Positions 34,266 to 44,662 of a stretch of 64,000 nt of DNA are shown piece by piece. The notes beneath the pieces are model-generated. The model saw nothing but the letters and a program-made list of their open reading frames with translations, was not told where the DNA came from and did no database searches. The translations under genes were made by a program, and so were the position numbers. Source of the stretch: Megachile rotundata (lineage: Eukaryota; Arthropoda; Insecta; Hymenoptera; Megachilidae); the NCBI RefSeq assembly GCF_050947335.1, contig NC_134984.1:5499926-5563925 (forward strand). Reading direction: 5' to 3'. The first letter of the stretch is position 1. Each line of letters starts with the position of its first letter.

Positions 34266-34666
34266 TTGCTCGTATTATATCGACTATTGTGCAAAATTTT
34301 ATTTTCTGGAATCTCCAGCTTATTTTTCGCCAAATAACTGTAATAATTCAAATTAAATACTACATTTTGTTTGAAAAGCATACATTACCTGCAACGCAAT
34401 ATCCTTTCAATGAACAAAGTGATCTTTTTCTCCTCTTTCGTAATGAGGAATTACACGGTGCATTCTGCGAGATTCGCCCGATGTAGTGTGCCGCCATACT
34501 CACGAAAATTCATTTCCTCTCTAATTTTTCGTTCTAAAATCTGTAACAAATTATTAGTACGCAAAGAAATTATGATAGGAACCCACTCTTAGCAAATAAT
34601 ACTTCTTTTATGATATTTAAATTTCAACAACTTTTTTTCACTTTATTATTACTTAAAAAAAAAATA
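34266..34666. other. Gap with no supported feature
   Basis: On the minus strand a stretch near 34380-34550 looks exon-like (ILERKIREEMNFREYGG) with AG before and GT after, but it contains a stop. I do not call a gene. Confidence 0.25.
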
Positions 34667-35953
34667 TTGGGTCGGCAAGAAAGTAATTTCGGTTTGCGCC
34701 AGTAGATAGCATTATGTTTGTTTTGTTATTCTTTTGTCAATGTTAGAATTCTTTTCTTTTGAGATTTGGTAGTCGATACATTTAGCTTGCTATAGAAACA
34801 AATTTCGTGTAATTTTGTTTACAACTGTTGGTTTACGGTCAGTTTTAACATGGAGTGCAGAAATAGCCATTTTCGACACATATTACTTTTTTATTTTCAT
34901 AAAGGTAAGAAAGCAGCTGAGGCTCACAAAGAAATATGCGAAGTGTATGGCGTGGATTGTTTAACAGAACGTACGTGTCAGAATTGGTTCAATAAATTTC
35001 GTTCTGGAGATTTCTCAGTGAAAGATGACCAACGTTCTGGTCGACCTTCTGAAGTTGATGATGACAAAATGAAAGCCATAATTGAATCAAATCGTCATAT
35101 AACTGTGCGAGAGATTGCAAAACAGTTGAATGTATCGCACACAACGATTGAAAATCATATAAGACGTCTTGGACTTGTTAAGAAGCTCGATATTTGGGTT
35201 CCGCACGAATTGAAAGAAATTCACTTAACACAACGAATCAACATTTGTGATACGCATTTCAAACGTAATGCAATCGACCCTTTTTTGAAACGAATTATCA
35301 CTGGCGATGAAAAATGGATTGTCTACAATAATGTTAATCGAAAAAGATCATGGTCCAAGCATGATGAACCAGCGCAAACCATATCAAAAGCTGAGTTGCA
35401 TCAAAAGAAGATAATGCTGTCAATTTGGTGGGACTACAAAGGTGTTGTGTATTTTGAGCTGCTTCCGAACAACCGAACGATCAACTCAGATGTTTACTGC
35501 CAACAACTTGTGAAATTGGAGGAAGCAATCAGAGAGAAAAGGCCAGAATTGGCAAATCGCAAAGGAATCGTGTTCCACCACGACAATGCGAGGCCTCACA
35601 CATCTTTAGCAACACGTACCAAATTATTGGAGCTTGGTTGGGAGGTGATGTCGCACCCCCCATACAGCCCCGACCTTGCACCATCGGATTATCATTTATT
35701 TCGAAGTTTACAAAACTTCTTAAATGGTAAAAATTTCAGTAATATCGACGCCCTCAAATCGCACGTGGTTGAGTTTGTTGCTGCTAAGGACCAGAAATTT
35801 TATGAGCGCGGGATCATGAAGTTACCAGAAAGGTGGCAAAAAGTCATCGAACAGAATGGAAAATACTTGACTGATTAAAGTTCATTTTTTGTATAGAATA
35901 AATTGAGTATTATTTCACACTAAAAAGCCGAAATTACTTACTTGCCAACCCAA
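34667..35953 (+). mobile_element. mariner transposon, complete
   Basis: TA flanks (34665-34666, 35954-35955) enclose 1287 bp. The inverted repeats start TTGGGTCGGCAAGAAAGTAA on the left and, reversed from the right end, TTGGGTTGGCAAGTAAGTAA. Length and structure are standard for mariner. It carries one apparently intact transposase gene and looks like the youngest DNA transposon in the window. Confidence 0.95.
34850..35878 (+). CDS. mariner transposase, intact
   Basis: The protein has 342 residues, close to the usual 345 for mariner. The N-terminal paired helix-turn-helix region (about 1-110) includes the GRPSEVDDD linker. The WVPHEL motif follows at about 116. The DD34D catalytic triad is complete: D153 in TGDEKW, D245 in HHDNARPH and D280 in YSPDLAPSDY. 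No stop or frameshift is present, and the ATG lies 183 nt inside the element. The motif spellings suggest the mellifera or a nearby subfamily, which is not tested. It would cut and paste elements bearing the matching inverted repeats. Confidence 0.95.
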   Translation: MECRNSHFRHILLFYFHKGKKAAEAHKEICEVYGVDCLTERTCQNWFNKFRSGDFSVKDDQRSGRPSEVDDDKMKAIIESNRHITVREIAKQLNVSHTTIENHIRRLGLVKKLDIWVPHELKEIHLTQRINICDTHFKRNAIDPFLKRIITGDEKWIVYNNVNRKRSWSKHDEPAQTISKAELHQKKIMLSIWWDYKGVVYFELLPNNRTINSDVYCQQLVKLEEAIREKRPELANRKGIVFHHDNARPHTSLATRTKLLELGWEVMSHPPYSPDLAPSDYHLFRSLQNFLNGKNFSNIDALKSHVVEFVAAKDQKFYERGIMKLPERWQKVIEQNGKYLTD

Positions 35954-36159
35954 TATTTGTTAATGTTAATATTGTTTGAAAAGAAGTATTATCGGACGAT
36001 GGAAACCACGAGAAGGTGGTGGGCTTCTTCCATCAGGATGGGATAAAATGGGACAGGATGGATGATATTGGATAAGATAATTTGGATAATTATAATTTCA
36101 ACCCACCAACAAGTCAGTAGGCACACGCCAAGCAAGGGCATGCGGGACACCGTCCGCAA
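35954..36159. other. Short interval, no supported feature
   Basis: Contains GGGAT(A/G)-rich runs near 36035-36080 (ATGGGATAAAATGGGACAGGATGGAT), which look like a small degenerate repeat. Confidence 0.3.
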
Positions 36160-36259
36160 CTGCACTTTACAGCGCAGTCCGACGGCGGTTCGTTGCAACA
36201 TTTTTTATTTTTATAATTTTAACTCACCAACTGCACTTCACAGCGCAGTCCGACGGCGG
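36160..36259. repeat. Tandem repeat at the 3' end of the decayed Mutator/YqaJ element
   Basis: CAACTGCACTT(T/C)ACAGCGCAGTCCGACGGCGG occurs twice (about 36159-36190 and 36228-36259). The right unit overlaps the last codons and stop of the coding frame. The intact relative shows the same arrangement at 52620-53040. Confidence 0.7.
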
Positions 36260-39062
36260 GTTTTTCGAATGTTTACCTGACCTTCGGTCACTGATCTTTT
36301 CCGTTTTTCCAGGCGCTTCCTTTCTTCTGTAATATATTCGGGTTCCCTAATAGGCATACCCCTGTTGTACCGGCTATCTATATATTCCGGTAGCATGCAC
36401 TCCATATAAAATTTAATTAATTTTGGTTCCATTTCAGTTTCCCAAAACTTGTCCTCTTTTTCAACGGTTGTGCATTTTATCCCTTTCCGCGTCCAAATGC
36501 AAAATATGCAGTACGATCTACCCGTTACGTGCAATTGTCCTTGCACTTGGTAAAAGTACTGGTGGGTTCTGCTGAGCGCAGTACCTTCTTCATCTTCGTA
36601 TATGCGTCGGATAGACGGAATCGTTTTAATAGCTTCCTCTGGAAACAAATTTTCGGCTGTTTTGGGGCATTTTATTTCTACGATGCCCTCTTCGTCGATG
36701 ACACCATCCGGCGATGCTCCTACGAACGGATGAGAACTATCGATAAAGATTTCGCATTCTTTAATATTTTTCCCTGTATATTTCTTCAATTCTTCACGCG
36801 CAATTTCTTCGCACTCTTGCCCGTATTTAATTGCAGGAACGTTAACAATTTTCAGATATATTAATCATTTAACTAAGTTACCACATAATGTGCTACTTTT
36901 TCGACGGCACACACTTCCGAAATTGGATGCTGTCAGAAGTTTTGCTTTGTAAATGTACCACTGTGAATTTTTTGATTGTCCAATTGTTTCCATTTGGACA
37001 GCATCTTTTTTTCGTTGCCAATTACGGAGCACTGCCATATGTTTTTCTTCCTCCAACTTATAAATATTTTCATCCATGTCTGGCCTTGTAGCGTTTGCTC
37101 TATAATCATTATCTTTTTCGGAGGGAAATTGTTTACGAACACGTGTCGCGGTTCCTGTTTCCTTTAGTTTTCGAACATTTTCTTCATTTTTCGTACTTCT
37201 GCTTCTTTCCATGTGTGATAAAATTCGTGACGGTTTCTTCTTCATCGCTCTATTTAATGCTGACAATGGTTCCTTCGTATTATATTGTAACACGGCAGCA
37301 GCACATCTTGCCGTGTACGAACCGCTTTGGCTGAAATTTAACCTTTTTCCACCGACGTATTTGGCAATTACGCTATTGAAGCTCTCCACAGGATTGTTAT
37401 TGCAGTTATATAATAAACTTTCTGCGTGAGCTGCTAATGGCTGAAGTATTTCTTTTATTAGTTGATACACTCCCATATTCTTCAACTGTGGAACGATGTT
37501 TTTTTCATTTTCTTTGTTTTGTCCATTGCAGAAGTAATTTATTTTATTACAATCGGCGTGTTCGCCAAACACGTGGCTTGGAACATTGTAAATGTCGTAG
37601 TATAAATTTTTAATTTTGGTGCTGGTTGATACAGTTTCACTACTTCTATATTGTGCGGCTTTTACAATTGCTGTTCGCATCTGATGCTGCTTTCCACAGC
37701 TGTCCTCAGTGTACCTGCAGTCGTTTTTTTTACAATTTCCTTCATTTTTCTACAAAAATTCCGTAATAAGTGATTCGTGCATTCAATTTTCTTTACACGA
37801 ATCTCTGTCTTATACGGATCTGCGTCTACAATCTTTTTGTACACGCTGCTATCTCCGCCAGCGATTAGCGTGGAATATATTAATCCACGCTTTTCGACGC
37901 TGGTTTGAAATCCTTCTACAATGGCATCGCTTACCATAGCGGTGGATGCTCGGCTCTTGCTCCAATTTTTAAAGCATACATGTTTTCGTGGTTTTTTCTG
38001 TTCTCTTGCAGCACATTCGCAAATTTTGCATCTCTTATTGCGTACTCCAATGAATAAAACTTTTCGGGTGTAATATCCAACTATTACACCAACGCCCGAC
38101 GCAGAGTTATATGCACCGGTGCGATAAGATCTCTTCATCCAGCGCCCATCGGCGACGACGGGAATGTATGGAATTCCAGATTGTGGAGCAATATCTCGCC
38201 CCTTTCAACAGCTAATCGCCTTTCTTCTTCGGCCGCTGCTCTCATTCGTTGATTCCGCAGCGGCAATCAACGAATTCGCTATTTCGTCATGGTGTTTTAC
38301 AAATTGTCTTTTCGACATGCATTTTATATTCATTGCTGCCAACAATTCTTCCATTTGCGCATAGCTACCCCCAGTAAACATTATTCCAGCCACGGCACTA
38401 CGGTTTACGTCCATTTCTTCAATTTCGTCGGGTTGACTGTGAATTTCCCTTTCATAGTGGCACAAAGTGCACACTACCTTGAGGGTAGTCTTCAAGCCCG
38501 ACTGTTCCATGCCAGTTATCTGCAAGTATTTTATCTCGCAGTCTTCTCTATTGTCGGCATGATGGCTCATTTTCTTCATCTCTTCAAACATGTGCTGCAT
38601 GTTTACGATGTTTAATCCCTTTGAAAAAAACGGCGTTTCTTCTGGCCGGGTTGAAGGTACTTCTTCTACGGTCCAGGTACCGTTTTCGCCATCTGAGGTG
38701 TGTGCTGATATCGTATCTTCTGAAGTTTCTTCATTTTGTGCTATTGGTACTGCCTCGCATATTGAGAACATGGAGGTCCTTCCGTCGGATGTTGACGGCT
38801 GATTTTCGCTTTCCTCAGCAAGTGTTGTATTCCTTGTCGAAGCATCTAAACTATATCGCCTTTTATGAAGTCTTTTTTTCTTGGAGTACCTCTTCGTTGA
38901 GGCGTATAATTTTCTTTTTACTTTTGGTGCACTCACTGCCGTTGCACTCACTTCCGGTGCACTCAATTCCGTTGCACTCACTTCCGGTGCACTCACTTTC
39001 GTTGCACTCACTTCTGGTGCACTAACTTTCGGTGCACGCGCTTTCGATGCACTCACTTTCAT
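36238..39062 (-). pseudogene. Mutator-like transposase / YqaJ nuclease fusion, decayed copy
   Basis: Read from ATG 39062 leftward, four conserved pieces match the intact protein at 53023-55773 throughout. N-terminal: VNMQHMFEEMKKMSHHADN, GGSYAQMEELLAAMN. Central: VVADGRWMKRSY, GGDSSVYKKIVDADP. Then NNNPVESFNSVIAKYVGGKR. C-terminal YqaJ region: GASPDGVIDEEGIVEIKCP, YFYQVQGQL. Frame changes occur near 38205-38240 and 37680, and a TGA lies at 36865-36867. The stop is preceded by RKTRRRTAL, like RRRTVL in the intact copy. The N-terminus has extra SAPEVSATKV-type repeats (DNA about 38935-39060). The key acidic residues survive. Confidence 0.88.
38935..39060 (-). repeat. 18/36-bp coding minisatellite
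   Basis: CACTCACTTCCGGTG and CACTCA(C/A)TT(C/T)CGTTG alternate about seven times, giving SAPEVSATKV repeats in the N-terminus of the decayed protein. The intact copy lacks this expansion. Confidence 0.8.
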
Positions 39063-39251
39063 TTCACTCGTTTCACTTTCGAACAAAAAAAATAATAAAA
39101 ATACTAAACAAAATACTAATAAACTAAATAAAATTAATACTAAAAAAAAGGTAAATAACTAAATAATTTAAAAACTAAATCACACTATACGTAGACGTAA
39201 TGCAAAAAATTCCGATACGTTGCATTCGGATATTGCAGAACGTAATGTGAT

Positions 39252-39750
39252 ACTGGACGACGCTGCGACGGAAGAGGAGGTGAAAGCGGCTCTCGTCGAG
39301 ATAGGCCAGTGCTCTCCTGACGATATTCATGTGGGAGAGATTAAGAGGACCCCAAGGAGTCTGGGAACCGTCTGGGTGAGATGCTCCCTAGAAGCAGGGA
39401 GAAAAATCGAAGAAGTTGGAAAGGTCAGGGTGACCACTGGCCGAGTTGTAGTGCTACCCCATAGGCCCATGCACTGCTATCGGTGCCTATACAAGGGACA
39501 TGCAGCTGCACTGTGCGGTCAGGAACAGGACCGATCGCACTTATGCTATAAGTGCGGCGAAGAGGGCCACAATGTAGCCGAATGCAGCGTGGACGTTACA
39601 ACTTGCCCGCTATGCCGCGACCTTGGCCGGCCGGCCAATCACCGCTTGGGGGCTCGCGGGTGCGCTCCCAAGCCCAGGCGCAGAAAGGAGCGACCACCGA
39701 AGAGGATGCCAAGTCGCGGCCGCCCTCGTCAAGAGGGAAGAACGAAGTAG
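39252..39750 (+). pseudogene. LINE ORF1 C-terminal half with zinc knuckles
   Basis: The frame (in phase with 39220-39750) encodes an RRM-like/ORF1 segment (TEEEVKAALVEIG, SLGTVWVRCSLEAGRKI). Three Cys-His knuckles follow: CYRCLYKGHAAALC, CYKCGEEGHNVAEC and CPLCRDLG...H. Three knuckles and a basic tail are typical of R1/Jockey-group ORF1. The true start is missing, since the insertion begins mid-gene. Confidence 0.8.
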
Positions 39751-40142
39751 GTGGCAGCCATTACTTCGTCCGGGGAGTTAGTTGGCAGGCACAACAACAC
39801 CAGCACCCACAGCCGGTGCCTGTCAAGGCCGCAGGAGCTTCGAGCGGGGGCTCGAAGTTGCAGGACACGCGGTCTGGGCGAGTCGGCTGCGGCGTGGTTA
39901 CGTGGCCGACAGTGTTTTTAAGCACAGGGGAGGGAACATTCTGATGACCGAGAAGAGGCGCTACAGCGTTGACGGGGATGGCCGGGGATGAGAGTAGGCA
40001 CTGGTCGCCTCAGCCATCCGTCCGATGAGGTGGGAACCACCGGGGGGTTTTAGTGAGTAGGAATCTCACACTCCCCTCACTCTTCCCCCGGAGAGTGGGG
40101 GGGTCTATGCAAGATTTCCCCTCGTCAAAAAAAAAAAAAAAA
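39252..40142 (+). mobile_element. Internally deleted R1-type LINE with poly(A) and 15-bp duplication
   Basis: AGAACGTAATGTGAT occurs at 39237-39251 and 40143-40157, flanking the insertion. The 5' part is the C-terminal half of ORF1. The 3' end (GGGTTTTAGTGAGTAGGAAT, then a C-rich stretch and about 17 A) matches the 3' end of the larger LINE at 42732-45299. There is no ORF2, so the copy is truncated and internally deleted, or a non-autonomous family. Confidence 0.85.
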
Positions 40143-40246
40143 AGAACGTAATGTGATGTAATATGCGTACCCATATTGAGAGTCGGTGGTGGGAATGAGT
40201 GATAGTGGTGGGAGTGAGGGATAGTGGTGGGGTGCATATCTTTGAA

Positions 40247-40276
40247 CCTCGGCATCGATCGACGATCCAGCATTTG
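40247..40276 (+). promoter_or_regulatory. Promoter-proximal motif shared by the two small genes (copy 1)
   Basis: CTCGGCATCGATCGACGATC ... CATTTG lies 18 nt upstream of the ATG at 40294. The intact element has CTCGCCATCGGTCGTGATAA ... CATTTG at 56352-56378, 22 nt upstream of its ATG. Conservation between otherwise diverged sequences suggests a promoter or 5' UTR element. Confidence 0.45.
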
Positions 40277-40293
40277 CAAAGTGACCAGCGAGC

Positions 40294-40517
40294 ATGGATA
40301 ACCTCAAGAGCTTGAGGAAAGCAGTTGAAGAAGTAAGTAGTTTGCGTACAATGTCACGCATACGGTGTCTTGCCAGTGTTAATTACAAATTTACAATATG
40401 TAAATTATTTATTTCTAGATAGATATAGCCTCCACTGAGGAACAAAATAAACATGAAGAAGAGAAAAAAGTAGAGGAGGAGAACACGCAAGAAGAAGAAG
40501 AAGAAAGAACTATTTGA
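40294..40517 (+). CDS. Small two-exon gene, acidic 45-residue protein, divergent from decayed transposase
   Basis: Exon 1 (40294-40332) encodes MDNLKSLRKAVEE. GTAAGT opens an 86-nt intron that closes at TTTCTAG (40418). Exon 2 (40419-40517) encodes IDIASTEEQNKHEEEKKVEE and a Glu-rich end before TGA. The intron phase is 0. The gene faces away from the decayed Mutator/YqaJ gene, as does the gene at 56400 beside the intact copy. Exon 2 aligns with exon 2 there (EIDAKDAEEKKKEDVKKEKEN). A GR-rich third exon is not found here, so this copy may be truncated. The function is unknown; it is probably an accessory gene of the element. Confidence 0.5.
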
Positions 40518-40699
40518 ATTATTGTGAACTATTTGCTTGGTCATAGGTTTGAAAATAAAAAAATCGTAAAAGTAATTAGGTTCTAGGAAACATGTGTGAC
40601 GAGGCAACTACGCAATATAAAAGCAAAAAGAGTTTTATTAATTCAACTAATCATTCGATGTAAGCGTAACGTTTGAAACTACAAATAAATATATTTCGA

Positions 40700-41010
40700 A
40701 TTATGTTGTGTTTAGTCTTATTTTAATTAGAAAAATGTCAAAATTGTAATAGTAAAAGTTTCATATGAAAATAATGGAACATAAAAAGGCTTGACTGTTA
40801 CATTACGATTATCCTAATGATATGTTATTGTTTTTTTACAATTACACTTTGCGCTCGAAAAATATGAAAGAATTGTATGATATGCGCTATGTGAAACTCA
40901 ACGTTTCAGTAAAATAGGCCAAAAACTAGAAATTCGATTTTTTCCTTTTACATATGCTACCGACTGATGTATTGGGTGTTCGATTTGGCTCAATAGCACA
41001 TTTGATTACC
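40700..41010. repeat. Fragments of two palindromic families
   Basis: TATGTTGTGTTTAGTCTTAT near 40702 is a diverged arm end of the CCAAACACGA family. From about 40830 to 41010 the sequence (TATGAAAGAATTGTATGATATGCGCTATGTGAAACTCAACG in outline) aligns with 49385-49620, an arm of the 2.7-kb palindrome, with a deletion. Confidence 0.5.
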
Positions 41011-41146
41011 TTATTCGGCTGTATGTATTGTAACGAATCAAGGACGCAACGCTAGAAAAATCTGTCATAAGTTATCGTTTTATTTGATTTTTTATTTTCA
41101 TTTGGTTGCGCGAAATTCTTGTACATTTTCGAACATATACGACATA

Positions 41147-41330
41147 CAGTGAATATTCTATATACGCAAATCTTTCGGGTCTGAGGTTTTGCGTATATCG
41201 TAAAGGTGCAGTGAATATTCTATATACGCAAATCTTTCGGGTCTGAGGTTTTGCGTATATCGTAAAGGTGCAGTGAATATTTTATATACGCAAATCTTTC
41301 GGGTCTGAGGTGTATATCGTAAAGGTACTA
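41147..41330. repeat. 62-bp tandem repeat, each unit a hairpin, three copies
   Basis: CAGTGAATATTCTATATACG starts at 41147 and 41209; the third unit (41271) is slightly changed and shortened. Within each unit ATATACGCAAA is answered by TTTTGCGTATAT, giving a stem around TCTTTCGGGTCTGAGG. A related start, CAGTAAATATTCGATATGTG, occurs at 61170. Confidence 0.85.
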
Positions 41331-41609
41331 TTGTATCGGCTTGGGTTTTTTTCCGTGACCGTTATTAGCAACGGTCATGCGAGGTACTTTTGGGGGATAG
41401 GAAATTTCCCAAAAACCGTTACGCGGGGCGATTCGCTGTTGTTTTATAGGGGTACGCGTGGCAACAAGCCTCGTGGCATTATGAATCGCGCCTCTCGGCC
41501 GAACACACGCGCAACGAAGAGATACGTTTATTAATAAATTATTATTGTTTTTATTAAATAGTTAACAAAACTTTATTTTTACCTCACCAAAACCTAAAGA
41601 CACTCCTAA
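41331..41609. other. Gap with no supported feature
   Basis: A small hairpin GTGACCGTT...AACGGTCAT is present near 41356-41380. An open stretch of about 70 codons has no recognisable feature. Confidence 0.3.
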
Positions 41610-42125
41610 TGCAAGAATAAAACTTTTTTATTTCCGATTTTTTTCTTTTGAAATTTTTTCCAGCATATTTGTAACATTTTTCTCATTAAAATGAGACCAA
41701 ACACGACATACTTCGGGACATATTTACTTGTAATTTCAAGTGTTACGCGTACATCGATGATTTTACTCTAATAAGATATTGCAAGTAAATATAACTCAAA
41801 TTACGTCGTGTTTGGTCTCATTTTAATCAGGAAAACGTCACGAATATGATGGAAAAAGTTATATAAAAAAATGGATGAAAAATAAAAAAAATTAGCAATG
41901 CTCAAGTATTGCAAACAATCGAACAGACTTTTGATCTTTGCCGACTGCCACGATCGTAGCGTCTCTTTCTTTTTGACTCGCTATTCTCTTCGACGCGAGA
42001 AACTTTTATCGTCAATTAAACCAGTAACTATAGTCCAAATTATATCGTGGTTGGTCTCATTTTAATCGGAAAAATATAAAGAATTAATTGGTAAAAGTTT
42101 GACAACGAAAAAGTCAAAAATAAAA
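41610..42125. repeat. Palindromic repeat, CCAAACACGA family, copies 3 and 4
   Basis: A full palindrome (about 41610-41905) has CATTAAAATGAGACCAAACA on the left and TGTTTGGTCTCATTTTAATC on the right. A right-arm copy follows (about 42030-42125: GTGGTTGGTCTCATTTTAATC). The outer arms include GAAAAACGTCACGAATATGA-type sequence. Confidence 0.65.
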
Positions 42126-42731
42126 AAGTTTCGATTCCCGGTAACCGAGATCGCACTTCTTTTTCTCTCTGAGAGATAAGATCCGACGATACTGATGAAA
42201 TTGAGATTTTATTTTGCCTTGGTATATACACTATATGGTATTAACTTTTATTTAGTCTAGCTGTAAGAATTTCTGTGCGTATGAAATGAGATATTGAGTT
42301 GCGTTTGTGAGAGAATGTTTAGATGATCGGTTCGAATGTCGCGTTGGGTGTCCGAGTTCGAAGAATGCCTGATAAGAATAATCTCGGGCGAGAATGCGTC
42401 AGCGTGCGTGGAGATGAGTAATTCTTCGTGCGAGTCAGTTCGTCACTGTTGGCGAAAGCGAATGGCCGAAGACCATCTCTGTTAATAAAGCGCGGAAAAG
42501 TTAAAGGTGGAAAATTGAATTGAATACGTGACGTGCGCAGTGGAATGCGCAGTGTCATACCTAGTCCAGAAAACTGTATGTAGTTACCGACAGTTTTGTG
42601 GTTTCCTAGACATTGTAGGTAACTTGACCGAAACCAAGAAAACACACGACAAATACTACAAGCGCTCCAAGTGGAAAATCGTGAAACTATAATTGTATGG
42701 TGGAACACCGTTGACAAGCGCAAGTGCACGT

Positions 42732-44662
42732 CACTTTTTCCGCAATACGACAATCCACCGACGCGCTCCGGGTCGTCGGCCCACCTTCTGTGGACCGACG
42801 ATATGGGGGTTTCGGACGAGGAGCTCGTCTATGCCGTCAAGAGGGCCAGTGCGCGCAATACTGCACCAGGCCCTGACGGCATCCCGGGCCGGGCTTGGGC
42901 CTTGGCACTCCCATTTTTGGGTGATAGACTCAGGGGCCTGTTCAGCGCCTGTTTGAAGAACGGGACGTTTCCGCAGTTTTGGAAGAGGGGACGGCTGGTC
43001 CTCCTAAAGAAGGCGGGCAAACCCGAAGGGGAGCCCTCGGCGTACCGGCCGATCATTTTATTAGATGTGGTGGGTAAAATCTTCGAAACGATTATTGCAA
43101 AAAGGCTCACCGATCACCTCTCCGGAGATGGTCCCGACGTGGCCGACTGGTAGTTCGGTTTTCGTAAAGGGAAGAATACGATAGACGCGATCCAACGCGT
43201 AAGAGACATCGCCCAGTCGGCCACGTCAAGGGGCGGGGTGGCGATCGCTATATCGCTAGATATAGTGAACGCCTTCAACACCCTGCCCCATAGGACAATT
43301 ATAGAGGGGTTGGATAGACACCGGGTCCCCCCGGTGATAGGTGCTATTATAGGGGACTATCTCCAGGAGAGGTCGATCGACTGCGTTGATCGGTCGGGCG
43401 CCATTAGAGTTTGGAAAGTCGAGCGGGGTGTGCCCCAGGGTGCGGTACTCGGGCCGCACCTGTGGATCGTGGGGTACGACCCCGCTCTGCGGGCCCCACT
43501 GCCACCGGGTTTGTTCATTACATGTTTCGCGGATGATACGCACATCTTGGCAGTGGGGCGAGATTGGTCGAGGACCAGCCGTCTCGCAGAGTTAGGAGCA
43601 TCGGTGGTCGTTGCCGAGATCCGGACGCTCGGGCTGGAGGTAGCTCCCCACAAAACAGAGGTCATGGCCTTCTGCCGGACACGTGGGGGCCGGCCTCCTG
43701 CCGGAGCGTCGGTCCGGGTAGGCGGGGCCGAGGTCCAGATCGGGTCCGAGATGCGGTATCTCTGACTCCGGCTGGACAGCCGCTGGAGATTCAAGGCCCA
43801 CTTCGACGCGTTGGCCCCCAGGTTGGAGCGCGTGGCAGGCGCTTTGGCGCGCCTATTGCCCAACCTGCGAGGTCCGAGTGAGAAGGTGCGCCGGCTCTAT
43901 ATGGGGGTCATGCGGAGCATGGCCCTATACGGCGCCCCAGTTTGGGCTGCCGACCTGGCTGCCAGTCGTCGCTCGCAAGGTGTTTTGCGAAAAGTGGAGC
44001 GGCGGCTAGCGGTCAGGGTGGTGATGAGGTACCGCACGGTCTCCTACGAGTCGGCTATGGTTCTGGCTGGGGTAATTCCCTGGCGCCATCAGGCCGAGGT
44101 GGAGGCAGCGGTATATAGATACCGCTGCACCCTCCGTCAGGAGGGAATAGTAGAGGGTGCCCAGCCAGGGCCCAGCGTCGAAGAGGTACGGCTCCAGGCC
44201 CGACGCGCTGCTGTCTCCCGCTGGAAGGATGAGTTGTCCTCCAGCGGGGCCGTGGGGAAGCGCGCTGTCGGGGCGGTCCTTCCGCGAATGGAGCAGTGGA
44301 TGGACCGCGGCCACGGGCGGCTCTCGTTCCGAATCACGCAGGTGCTCACCGGGCATGGTTGCTTCGGGGAGTACCTGTGCCGGATCGGAAGGGAACGGAC
44401 ACCGATGTGTCATGAGAGTGGTGGTGCTGGGCCCGACGACGCCCAGCACGTGCTGGGTCGGTGCCCTGCATTCGCGTTGCAGAGGCACCAACTAGAGTGT
44501 GAGCTTGAGTGTGATGCTGCCTGCCTGGGAGATGTGGTTGAGCGAATGCTTAAGAATGACGGGGGATGGAAGGCTGTCGCCTCCTTCTGCGAGACGGTGA
44601 TCTCGAGAAGGAGGAGGCAGAGCGTGATAGGGAAAGGCGCGGAGTGGATGGAAGAAGAATGA
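42732..44662 (+). pseudogene. R1-clade LINE ORF2: reverse transcriptase and C-terminal domain
   Basis: One frame continues through three open parts, interrupted by TAG at 43151-43153 (before FGFRKGKNTID) and TGA at 43763-43765 (before LRLDSRW). Reverse transcriptase motifs are APGPDGIPG, SAYRPIILLDVVGKIFE, GVPQGAVLGP and the catalytic FADDTHI at about 43523-43543. The C-terminus has the Cys-His knuckle CHESGGAGPDDAQHVLGRCP typical of the R1 clade. The apurinic-type endonuclease is lost by 5' truncation. With only two nonsense changes the insertion is fairly young. Confidence 0.93.
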
